Shown here in pieces: positions 13,307 to 25,127 of a stretch of DNA of 64,000 nucleotides (position 1 is the stretch's first letter; the number at the start of each line of letters is the position of its first letter). The DNA is taken from the NCBI GenBank assembly GCA_024305405.1, contig JAKNDB010000088.1, forward strand, positions 1,134,001 through 1,198,000, read 5' to 3'. Both the position numbers and the translations under genes were made by a program. The notes below the pieces were generated by a model. That model worked only from the letters and a program-made list of their open reading frames with translations, was not told the origin of the DNA and searched no databases. This stretch comes from Dirofilaria immitis. Its lineage: Eukaryota; Nematoda; Chromadorea; Rhabditida; Onchocercidae.

Positions 13307-14394
13307 TGATTAATTAATAATTATCAACTAGATAGCATTATCACTAAATATCAATAACAATGATAATTTCATTTGTAGAGCATTCACAGAATGTTACTTA
13401 TTAAATTGAATTATTAATATCATTATTTATAAGTATGATTTCGAATATTTTATTATCAGATTTGCAAAAAAACTATTAAAATTGATTTTATCTTTAATTA
13501 GAAATAATTAGTTGGAAAAAAAGTTAAACTTAGTTTAATTTATCAATAAAAATATTTATTATCATAAATGTGAAACAAATAACTTTACATTTTTATTTAT
13601 TTATTTTTGGCTCAATTATTATCATCCGTAAATGTTAAGTAATAATTAATTAAATGAATTAATTACGCTTAATTATTATCATTTCTAAGTGATAATATGT
13701 GTTAAGTAATAGCTTATCAAATGGATTAAGTTTGATATAATTTTATTAAATTATATCTGTTATTTATCTATTCATGATATTCCTGTCTATATAGGTAGAT
13801 ATATATTATCATATCATTGTTTCATTAACTTGTATTATTTTAATGTTACACGTTATTATGATGTGTATCATTGTTGTTAAAAGTTAAACGTTTATTACGT
13901 ATACATTATCTAATGAAATATTATACTAATTCTAATGTCAAAATATTTTAGCCTAATTTTTCATCTCTCAAAATAAATGACTAATAGAAACAAAAATAAA
14001 AAAAAAGTAAAAAACAGAAACTTTAAATTGTTGGACAAAAAAAAAAAATTTAGAGCAAACTCATTGACATATATTAAAAGAATCGTATCATTTCTCTTTT
14101 TTTTTTTAAAAAATGTTTTTGCTTACTCATTCGTTATTTTCATTATTATTATTATTATCATTTTTATTATCATTTTTATTATCATTATTATTATTGCGAA
14201 ATAACGAAAATAATTTTTGCAATAATTCAATGAAATATTTAAAAATGATAGAAATAATTTTTAAATTATTTAAATATTTTTTGTAAATAAATTTAAATTT
14301 TACGAAATAAAATTTGATTATGTCATAACATTAAGATTTTTATCAATTTAAAATTGATATAAAAGCAAAAACGAATATGCAATAGTATTAAGAT

Positions 14395-14960
14395 TTTTAA
14401 TTTATCGCTTTTAAATTTTACAGCGGAAAATAAATATATTCTAATAGAGGAAATATTTAGTAGTATTTAGATTTTTAATTTATAATTTAAAATTTTATAA
14501 TGGAATAAATATATATTCTAATTTAATGGTATTTAGATTTTTAATTTATAAATTTTAAATTCTACAGTGGAAAATAAATATGTTCTAATAGAAAAAATGT
14601 TTCGTAGTATTTAGATAAACAAATAGGAATCAGTTTTAGGATTAATGCAAATAAGCAAATTCTGGATGAAATGCTAACGCAGAATACTACAGCTAATTCG
14701 AGTGAAGAATATTCCGAAGATTCCGAAGAAGATGAGGATTCAGAACATAGCAATGAACCAAAATGGATACTATATTGGACAATTCGTAATGAACCTAATC
14801 CAGCTGATCCTATTCTAATAGAAAAAATGTTTTGTAGTATTTAGATAAATATATTCTAAGAGAAAAAATATTTCGTAGTATTTAGATATCCAATTTATAA
14901 TTTTATAATGGGATGAAATATTTCAAAGAAAAAATATCTAGTAGTATTCAGATTTTATCA
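14395..14960. repeat. Interrupted tandem repeat, 50-80 bp units
   Basis: Repeated unit made of TTTTTAATTTATAA, AATTTTA(C/T)A(A/G)TGGAA, ATATATTCTAATAGAAAAAA and GTAGTATTTAGAT. Copies lie at about 14395-14467, 14468-14530, 14530-14612, 14811-14845, 14845-14888 and 14888-14955. The array is interrupted between 14620 and 14810 by non-repeat, coding-like sequence. Confidence 0.8.
14620..14844 (+). other. Acidic coding-like block inside a repeat array
   Basis: A single open frame from about 14629 to a TAG at 14842-14844. It reads RINANKQILDEMLTQ, then a Ser/Glu/Asp-rich run (NSSEEYSEDSEEDEDSEHS), then NEPKWILYWTIRNEPNPADP. The final residues and the stop come from the flanking repeat unit. Composition and codon variety differ sharply from the surrounding AT-rich DNA, so this is probably a captured exon fragment or a single exon of an unresolved plus-strand gene. 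I see no partner exons and no good donor. Function unknown. Confidence 0.4.
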
Positions 14961-16552
14961 TTTAAAATTTTATCATTTTAATTTATCATTAAAAATTTTT
15001 TTATCATTTTAATTTATTATTTTTAAATTTTATAATGCAATGAAATGTATCCTAATAGCATCTAAATTATTCCAATATTAATTAAAACTTAACTCATCCA
15101 AAATAATTTTTAATTTAATGCTTAAATTAAAGAGAAAAAGCACTTCCAATACATTGCTCAATTAATAATCATTTATTCTTAATTAATTATTTTATAATTA
15201 AATTTCGTTTTTTTCTTCTTTTTCTTTTCTTCTCATTTCTCAACTTTTTTTTTTTTTTTAAAAGAACGAGAAGGAAAAAAAGAAAAAGAAAAAATTTTTT
15301 TTACTTTCTTCCTTTTCGTTTTAAAAATATAAGTTGAAATTATATTACTTCAAATTTGTTGAGAATAAATGATTGATGCAAATGTTCGGATGCAACCATT
15401 TATCTGTCAAATTTCTATGAAAATAATAAAATGAAAAAAAAATTTTTTTATTTCCTTTTTTTCTGAAAACTTTTAGTTTTTTTTAACTTTTAAATCAAAC
15501 ATTGGTTAGAAAATGAACAAAATATTGAGGAAAAAAGAGAGGAATATATGATATATGTATATATTAATACTATGGATATTAAATAAAAAGAAATTGCTAA
15601 ATATATAATTTCGTTTTTTTTTTAATTTATAAATTTTATAGTATATTTTGTATATTGTATGATAAATTATTAACAAATGAATTTATAGACAATCAAAGAT
15701 TATTGCTTATCAAAATTTGCAAAAATGATAATTCTTTTTTATCATTTACTGTTAAAATTTGCTTTAACACTATTAATTATTATCATGAAAATTATAAAAG
15801 AATTATCAATTAACAATAATATATAACGATGAATAGATTAGTTATCAATTGCTATGTTAATATAGTCATTGAATTTAGAAAGCATTGATTTTATCACTAT
15901 CATTATTATTGCTATCATTGTTTTTGCTATTTTTATTATTGTTACATTGTTATCACTAATATTAATTATTTCTCTAATTATTGTAATGATCACCAAGCAA
16001 TGATTAACGATAACAATTCATAGAATAATAAATAATCACCACTGTTAACAATAATAATAATAATGACAATAATAATATTAATAACAATGATAATATTTCA
16101 ATGATCATTGTATTTGATAAATTATTTGATAACTTAATTTAAGAAAAAATTTAATTTGATAAATTTTATATCAATGATAATAATAATTTTCCAATTTTCT
16201 TTTTTAAAAAATAAATAAATAAACATATATTATTTTACAATTAAAGTATGGGAATTAATTAAAATAAATAATTCAAAGATAAAAATTAATATTTTGCATA
16301 ATTTTTTCCCTTAAGAAAAATTATTATTTAAAATACATCTAAACATATTCGAAAATATTAAATATCTAAATAAAATATCTAAACCTTTTAAAGTTTTAAG
16401 TATCAAAATGATATATTTAATAAGTATCGAAGTATTGAATATCTAAGCAATTAAGTAACCCAAGGCAGTTGTATTTGAGCATTAAATATTTCAAATATGT
16501 AAACATAACAAAATAGTAAAAATTTAAACATATTCTAAATTCAAATACTGAG

Positions 16553-16556
16553 AGAG

Positions 16557-16590
<34 letters not shown>
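16553..16590. repeat. (GA)n microsatellite
   Basis: An AG dinucleotide run of about 15 units in an otherwise AT-rich intergenic region. Confidence 0.9.
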
Positions 16591-16591
<1 letters not shown>

Positions 16592-18910
16592 AACGAATAC
16601 GATGATGAATCATTTAATTATAAAAAAAACAAATTTATTTTTTTATTTTGCACTATCAATTCGTTCGAATGACAAATAAATCAAAATTACTAACTAATTG
16701 AATATTTTTGCTAAAATTATTAATTTAAATTAATCAACGATATTCTGTTATTTGATTTTTAAAAAAAAAACTCTCCCTAAAATTTTATTTTTCAATCTTT
16801 TCAAAATTTTTCTCGAATAAAAATTTTCATCACTCATCATTCTCGTTTTCTTACATTTGTTTTCAGATCATTTTCAATGATGATAATTGAAAATGAGCTT
16901 AAGTTTTCGTTTTTTATTCCAAAAAAATTCTTTATTTTTAGTTCTTCGATTCGACGAAATATCACAATCGTTTAGTTTGCTAAAAAGAAAAATGAAAAAC
17001 AACGACAAAGAAGAAAATTATATATTTAAAGAAAATTTTTATTTCATATCTATCATTTTTATTTTTACTTAATTACTTTTTGAAATAACTTAGAAATCGA
17101 AATAAAATAAAAATTAAATCAATCAAATATTTCGATAGTTGAAAAAATTTTTTTAACCCATTTATTTTTTGCATAAATATTCATGTGGTGAAATATAACT
17201 ATTTTTTATTGGTTATTATTTTTATTATTTCTTTCAGTAAAATTATTCATTGCCAACTTATGAATAAGAAATGATTTAATTATATTATAATTTAATTTAG
17301 AAGAAAAAGAAAGTTATGAACTATTTGAATTTAATAATTTTACTAAATTTCATTCTATCAGAATGATATAATTATTAATGTAAGAAAAAAAGGTTCTAAA
17401 ATTCTTCAAATTAAAGAATTAAAAAAAAATAAAACGCTAAAACGATTATTTCTTCATCAATTAATTAGCGTTAACTTTTTCCTTTTTATATTTCTTCGCT
17501 TTCTATAAATCACAAAATTGTTTTTTTTTCATCACTTTCTCATTTAAAATTTGCGAATCAATCAACTGGAAAAAAAAAGGAATCAAAAAGCAAAATTTTA
17601 AAAATAAAGTACGAATCATCGTTTCTATGTTTTTTAATGCAAATTCAGTAATTTATTTTTGTTGAAAATTTTCGATGAATTTATTTGAACTTTAGCAAAA
17701 AAAAAAAAAAAAGAAGAAAAGAAATCATTACGATGATATAAAAGTGACTAGGGTAAATGCATCAATTATCATTATCAGACATTTGCTAATTTTGTTAAAA
17801 AAAACAAGTTTTTTTCAGTCACCTTTCTCCTTCCTTTGCTTTTTTCAAATCATACTGCTAATAAATTTTAATTTACTATTTAAAGGTCTCATCCATTCCC
17901 TTTGTTCGATTCGATTAAATCATTTCTTTGGATGTAATTTTAACTCATTTGTGTAAACAAAATTAACACGCAATTTGGCGGATTGCTGTATTACAGTAAT
18001 TGTTATTCAGCGCATACAGTAATCTATTCCATCACTTCCATGCAACATTCGTTCCTACAATAACATTTTTTATTTTTATTACATTGTTTTCATCGTAATT
18101 TTAGTTAATTTGCATAAAATACCATCAATTATTTCATGAAATATTATTATAAATAATAGAATATTATTGTAGTATAGTGGTCATTATTCCGAGCATACAG
18201 TAATCCTGATACATTGATTAATAATTATTATATTGTATAAATCATAATTAATCCATTACATATGATTGATTGCTTACATTTTTCGATAATTTCTCATAAT
18301 ATACTAAAATCATAATTTTGAATACATGTAGGAATTTTAGTAGAATAAATGAATGTTTTGGTGCAAAGAAATTAGGGATTTTTTTGCACAAATTTATAAA
18401 TATTATAATCAAAAAAAATGGTTTTCTTTCATATAAAACGAAAAATCATGAATAATAATATTAGTATGAAATTCATTTCAAAAATTGGACAATTAAGTCA
18501 TTTCAAAATTATTCATACTAAAAAAATATTTGAAAATGAGTAATAGGATAAATAATAGTTGATGATAAAAATCAGAAAAAATAATTACTTTAATAATTTC
18601 TAACATATGTATGACGAAGCACTGATTCATCGTTGATTATCGCAAATATTTCTCATTATCAAATTGTAATAACAACTTTATTCTTCTTGAAGAATTCAAT
18701 TACTAGATATAGTTTTATTCGATAATTTGAATCTTATCATGATTTGTTTAATCAATTATTTCAAATGTATCAAAACGAACTGATAATGAGATCATGCAAA
18801 AGTTAACATTAGTGAATAGAAACAATTTTTTAAATAATTTAACAATGATATTTATATAAGTTAATCGATCCTTTATTTAATCATTTTTTAGGTATAAAAA
18901 AAGTAAATAA

Positions 18911-20444
18911 ATGGCTCGACGTTCGATAACATCAGCATTTTCACCTCGGTTTAGCCGATTTTTTGATGAATTTCGTAATCTTGATCTAGAACAACCATTT
19001 TTTCATCGTCCATATTGGGTTGATTATCATTTTGAGGATGCGCATAAATTGGGTACAGGTGTTGGCGAGGTTATCATTCATTTCAACTTCATTTTTCTTT
19101 TTTATTTTTTTCGCATATCATTTGACTAATTTATGTAATGTATGCGCTTAATAGATTTCAGTATAATATTTACGTAAATATTCTAATTTCTTTGTTTTTT
19201 CCTTGAAAATTCCAAGCATTTACCAGTCAACGATCATTTAATCATTAGTTCTTGACCATTAGTTCTTGAACATTATCATTTCTTGATAAATGATCATTAG
19301 TTCTTGAACATTATCATTTCTTGATAAAATGATCATTAGTTCTTGAACATTATCATTTCTTGATAAAATAGTAAAAAATTTAGGCAAAAAAATTTTTCCA
19401 ATTAATCAAATATCTTTGAAAAGAAATCATTTACCGAGTGATTATTATTGATGAATCGTTTCATATTTTTTCTTAATTGAATTAATTCATATTTTTGATC
19501 TAGTAATATCATAGAAATTCAATATAACCATTAATTCTCATTTTTATCTTAGCCTCGTATTTTATCACTTCTTATCAATTATTAAATTATTCAATTCAAT
19601 GTTTTGTTTCAGATAAAAATGATGATGAACACTTTTCGGTAACCATTGATGTGTCACAATTTGCACCTGAAGATTTGAAAGTTTCGGTAACTGACGGAAT
19701 GGTTATCATTGAAGGTAAACATCCGATGATTAAAGATCAATTTGGAGAAGTTAGTGATTTTTTTTCTTTCCTGTTATCAAGGATTTTTATTTTTCATTTT
19801 TATTTTTTTTTTTATTTTTTTCATTTTGATCTTCAAAGGATTTTTTATTATCGATTATTCCAATTTATTATTTAATTTCATTTCAATGAGAAATAAATTA
19901 GTGGAGCATTTTAGATATGATAAATGAATATTGCTGAAGTTTAAAGTTCGAAATGATATTTGACCTAATCATAAAAAAGTTTTATGAATAAATATGACAA
20001 AACCATAATTTTAACCTCAGAAATAAAATTAAAGTTGAAGTTTATTTATTTACATTAGCTTTACTATGAATATCTGTTTTTGTTGAAATGATTGTAAAAT
20101 AATTATGAAGAAAATGATAAAAATAAAATGATCTATTAAACAAATATTCATAATATCAAAATTATATAAAGTGATGATATATTTTTCAAAATAAAAAAGA
20201 AAACAAAACTTCGTGTGATAGTATATGTTTGCCTTCGATTAAAATTTATTATTTTAGACATAGTAACATTAAGCATTCTTCAGATTGAACGTCAATTTAC
20301 CTGTCGCCTAGCGTTACCAGAGGATACAAAACCTGAATTGGTAACTAGTGAATTAACAAAGATGGTAAATTGACGATACAAACACCGAAGAAAGAAAAGA
20401 ATCAACCACAAGTAAGAACAATACCAATTTTCCGAAAAGATTGA
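18911..20444 (+). CDS. Small heat-shock protein (alpha-crystallin domain), one frameshift
   Basis: Three exons: 18911-19058 (MARRSITSAFSPRFSRFFDE..., GT donor after ACAG), 19613-19749 (FSVTIDVSQFAPEDLKVSV, VIIEGKH) and 20284 onward (IERQFTCRLALPED). These are the N-terminal arm and the alpha-crystallin domain of an ATP-independent chaperone that binds unfolding proteins in the cytosol and forms oligomers. Intron phases join cleanly. In exon 3 the frame breaks at the A-run 20358-20360: as written the protein ends at a TGA at 20371-20373. With one more A it continues DGKLTIQTPKKEKNQ and ends FRKD at 20444, including an I-P-I motif of the kind sHSPs use to dock neighbouring subunits. Since the lost part is perfectly family-like, a consensus error is more likely than a pseudogene. 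A GTAAGA near 20412 could also act as a donor to a further exon. Confidence 0.9.
19243..19372. repeat. ~39-bp tandem repeat in sHSP intron 1
   Basis: Unit TGATCATTAGTTCTTGAACA followed by TTATCATTTCTTGATAAA, three near-identical full copies plus a partial first one. It lies inside intron 1 of the small heat-shock gene. Confidence 0.9.
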
Positions 20445-21759
20445 TGATTGAACATATTTGGAAAGAAAAGTTCAAAGCTTAAACATACATTTTTAACAAT
20501 GCTGAAAAAGAAGTTTCAAATTATTCATACAATAATCGAAAATAAAAAGAATTAGATAATTTTGATAGTTAAAATTTTATTTTATCATATATATATAAAT
20601 GCTTGATGAAAATGAAATCACAGTGCGATTAGTGCCATTAATTTCAAATTAAGCATTTTTCTTTTTTTTTGAAAATATTTTCGAATTTAAACAAATAAAC
20701 TTTATTATGCGCAATTTTCATTCATATTGTTTGATTAAAAGAAAAGCCTTTTAAATATAATTGCTAAATAAGAATATATTTATTGTTAATTTAAATGCTT
20801 TTCTAATTCGTTTGTAATATAAATTAATTTTCATATGCACAATTTTACTACTTTTTCAAATGCCTACCAATTGTCATTGAATTACAGAAAAATTTTTCTA
20901 TTAGCATATCTGTTCTCTAAGTTACCAATTTATTATGCTATTCTATTTGAAATTATTGATAATGATATAACGATAAATTAAGCATTACAAGGATTTTTAT
21001 AATACTGCTTGGAAAATACTTAAAGTTTTGATCAAAAATGAACATAAAATTGCAAATGCATCTGCAACAAAGAAATGCACATATCATTAATCGGTAAGCT
21101 CATTTGATTATTAAAAGATATTCAAGACGTTTACAAACAATCTTCTGGACAAAAAAATATTTCATAAATGTCATTCAAAAAATATAAAGAAATAAATGCA
21201 TGCAATTGTTTTGAATAGCCAAATTAAAAACAGCAAATTTTAAAAACAAATAAAAAAGGAAAAGAATGAACGAAGCATAAAAACAACAAATAACCGATAA
21301 CACATAATAAAGGCTCAATTTAAAATTTAGATTGTGTTTAGCAGAGGACAAAATGTCTTTAATTAAAAGGATTCAGACCTTTAATTATACAAAAGTCAAT
21401 AAAACAGTTCGTTAACGAAAATTCCTATCTAATTACGAAATGATTTTCTAGTTTCCAATGGAAATAAAACACCAAAATCATTTTAACCAATCTAAATTTT
21501 TCGAAGCCTCTAAGTAACGAAACAAATTCTTCAAAACGAAACAAAAAAAAAAACTACGAATAAGAATCGATGGTCGTTGAACAAAATGCCACATATTCTA
21601 AGCTCACCATTTTACCATTTCTAAGCATCCTCAATGGATTAATGATACGAACAATTCGAAAATCAAAATTCTCGCACTCGCTCTCTTCAGATGAAATCTA
21701 GAAAATGGCTCATTGATTTTTAGCATTCATTAATAGGAATACATGATTCCTCTCATTTA
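20445..21759. other. Convergent intergenic / 3' UTR region
   Basis: Lies between the 3' ends of the plus-strand sHSP and the minus-strand TTC5 gene. No further exon recognised. AATAAA-type signals are present on both strands and some of this is presumably 3' UTR of both genes. Confidence 0.6.
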
Positions 21760-24700
21760 TTATCTAGCTAAAAAAATTCCAGCATTATTATCAAGCATGA
21801 ATATAATTCTTGGTAACTGCACACTTGAAACGATTATGAGTATTTCGTTGCAGAAAATTTCAGATGTTAAAACATCCCTTACTTATGTATATTTAATATT
21901 TATATGATTACCTTGACATCAATAATATGAGGTTCGGGTACAGCTATCGAATCACCGATAACTAATCCAAATTTTTCTGATACGTTATAAACAGCAAAAG
22001 CACAGCACGATCCTTCCTTGTCACAGCCAATAAACGTACTCAAAGCAAAATAGACATAAGTCACATATTTATATTTTTCATCATTTCTAATCATTTTTAT
22101 GCTTAGTACCCAAGAATTACATAATATTGTGTTTGTTCTTTGTATCTTTTCAAATTATATTGCACGTCAAAGGAGAATTTAAAAACGTTTCAAACTCAAA
22201 AACTGTCTTATAGCAGTATTTTTTTCTGGTATTCAAAAGCACCAACTATATATAAATCTTTGTTATGTTTGAAGAGGACAGAAAACTTGTTCGAGTCATT
22301 CAAAGTGATGAATTTTTTCGTTTCTAATAAGATGAATATCCTGACTTTTAAAAAATCAATCTTAACGTTATAAATAAATTATAAAAAAATAAAGGAAACT
22401 TACTACGGGACGACTTCTGGATTAAGAACAATTGCAATGACTTTGCCGCAAATCACAACATCACTGTTAATTCCTTCCTTCAATTCTCGAAAAGAAATTG
22501 CTTTAAGAATTTCTATATCACCATTCTTCTTTTTGAATGGCTCTTTACAATATATTCCAAAATCCTTATCGGATATTGAAGTTTTAAAATTTTGCATTTT
22601 CTTAGCACTCAATTTACCTGAAACGATAGAGATTACATATAACTAATTTTAAAAAAATATATAAATGGCTGGAACTATTATATTCGAGGATCTTACAACT
22701 TATATAAGTATATTATGGTAGTTTTACTAATTTGAGTCAGTTGAATACTAAGAATCACTTCTTTGCTTCTTATAACTATGATAAATAAATCTTACATTTC
22801 AAAGTTTCACATTAAACAATTTCGATTAATTTAATCAAAGATTTATGTAAACACCTTTCTTTCGGACATTACTGTTAATCTGTTTCAAGAATAATAGCAG
22901 TGCTTCTAATCGTTCTTTCGCTTCTAAAAATCTTGGATCATACATAGTTGCAATTTTCATGTGCTTCAAACATTCCCCATAATTCTGGCTAAATTTCAAA
23001 GCCGTTGAGTAGTTGAGATGCAAATCCGGGCTACTATGCATATCAGTAAGTTGTAGCGCTCTTTCATAGGCTTCCCGAGCTTTGTCCTGCAGTCAAATTG
23101 AAATTCAGAGAAACTGAAATGAAATTCAAATATAAAACGAAAAATTCCGTGAAAATTATAGAAGCCAATAATTTAAAATACCAACTTGATATTGTTTTTA
23201 CTTCAAATTATTATTTACAAATGAATGCCCAAATGATTATACAAATAAATCATTGATCGTAAAAATGTATCGAAATAATATAACTGAATACTAAACAGAG
23301 TTACATGGTGCTAATCGTCATGTCACTCTTAATTTTTAGAATTGCTAACTAAGTAAAAGATATTCTAACATGTGAACATAATTATGACTAAGAATATACG
23401 AAAACAAAAACTACATGATTATTATTTATTTCAAACATTAAGTCGAAGGAGAAAAAGTTTGAAATATGAAACAAACCATAAGTTCAGTATTGGCTTGTTG
23501 TTTAACGAAAAATTGCATCAAGTATGAATTTCCTAATGCATGCCATCCTTCCTCAGCCTTAGGATCAAGCTCAACTGCTTCGATAGATAATTGAAGAGCT
23601 TCATCATGTAATGACTGCCGCATTTTCGCTTCCATTGTTGGTACAGCTATTTGACGCAGAGCTATTGCCAACGATGCAAGAGTTTTCGCATCACGCTTTA
23701 GAGATAACGACTTCTGGAAATAAATAGAAATCTGGAAAAATGAATATTTTCAGTCGGAAATAAAAAGGAAAAAAGAGCAAAAATTTTTAAGAAGTAAGCC
23801 AGGAAAATGAAAATAATTAGATGAAATGTTTATTCGTAGAAGATATTCATCGAGAGTATCTCGTAAAAGTTTCATGACATTATTACTCATGCAAGACTTC
23901 TCGAAAACTTGAGGTCTAAACTTTTCTAATTTAGCACTATATGTTTCATTAAAAAGCTAGGATTATGCAAAATATCAGTACATAAAACGGAACAATGCTC
24001 ACTCGAAAACAATCCACAGCTGTCGTGAAGTCATCCTTTTTCCAAATACATTTACCAAGTTCATACCATGCATCACTTAACAAAGGTTCCAATTTTACGG
24101 CACGTAGCAAATGTCTTTCACAATTTGCATCATATTCCATACAGATATTTAAAATTCGTCCAGAAATATAATTATATCCCGCTGATGCTGGAGAATGTCC
24201 ATTAAGATCCAATGGAATATCCTAGAATGAAAAATAGTTTACAGAAATTATTAATGATAATGAAACTGTTACTATTATTATTGCTATCATTATCATTATG
24301 CAAACGAATTCAACTGAAACCAACAGTGTCAATTTCTGGAATCTTGAATTTATAATTGCATATATTTTATCATCGTTATATCCAGCTAAACGCTAAATTT
24401 CTGGGCGAATTATTTTGGAAGAAAATAATGCTCTGAAATCAAACATTAACTTATAATTAGACCACGACGTATTTTTCAGAACATAATGTTGAAAATGTGA
24501 ATGAATATTCTTCACATTTTTATCAGATTAAATTTGTTTAAATGATTGAATTATGATAAGCACAAAAATTACCGAAATGATTAAAATGATAAAACCATTA
24601 ATACATATGAGAAATAAAAAACAACGAAACAATTAAATTAATATTGAAGTCTTTCGATTAGCAAAACAATTAGATATAGAAATGACTAAATTATTGGATT

Positions 24701-25127
24701 TGCCAATTTTCTTATATGACACAAAAAGATTAAAGTAACTAAAGTAATTATCAAATTGATAAGTCGCATAAATTAATGGAAGTGATAAAATTTTCATAAT
24801 CAAAAAAAAGCAAAATATCTATATGATAAAATTATTATCGAAAGAATTTTACATAATTACTAAAATAGAATATGCTGCAACAGGATAAACAATAAATAGA
24901 CAACATTCTGCCATTATAATCTTACGAATTTAAATCAAATTAAAATAATTTTTTACCTCAATTAATGGCAATACTTTTTCACGTACGGCTTGACATTTCT
25001 CTGCTGATGTGCTGTTTGGAAAATATTGATAATAACTGTCACGAAAATGTTTAGCTTCTTTGATTTTCTCCTCCAGAACTTCCATTTTTTTTCTTTTTTT
25101 TTGCTCTTCCCTGGAAATATAAGGCAT
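21760..25127 (-). CDS. ttc-5: TTC5/Strap orthologue: TPR repeats plus OB-fold
   Basis: Minus-strand exons whose phases join exactly: 25127-24957, 24221-24003, 23713-23477, 23086-22855, 22617-22404 and 22038-21912. The product has an N-terminal helix (EEKIKEAKHFRDSYYQYFP), tetratricopeptide units (LLSDAWYELGKCIWKKDDF; DPKAEEGWHALGNSYL; SSPDLHLNYSTALKF; DPRFLEAKERLEALL) and a C-terminal OB-fold (VVICGKVIAIVL, VPYTFIGCD, AFAVYNVSEKFGLVIGDS, VPEPHI). That order matches vertebrate TTC5 (Strap), a p300/JMY cofactor that also binds ribosomes making tubulin in tubulin autoregulation. The donor at 22403 (GTAAGT) joins VP to YTF exactly as in the family. The start is uncertain: TATTTCCAG within the first codons may be an acceptor for an upstream exon. 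The end is also uncertain: as read it stops just after DVKVII, but 21855-21760 encodes SSVQLPRIIFMLDNNAG, resembling the family's last strand, one base out of phase. Confidence 0.9.

Larger units (their letters stand above)
13307..18910. other. Intergenic, mostly AT-rich, no complete gene seen
   Basis: Apart from the repeat array and acidic block described separately, I see no exon chain here. Contents are A/T runs, TTATCATT-type repeats, a GA microsatellite at about 16558-16588, and two GCATACAGTAATC motifs near 18012 and 18197. The last few hundred bases presumably include the small heat-shock gene promoter; no clear heat-shock element array stood out. Confidence 0.6.

Noticed and set aside
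14101..14204. Plus-strand frame ending in a long isoleucine run
   Set aside because: Produced by an ATT/ATC repeat. No transmembrane gene is implied.
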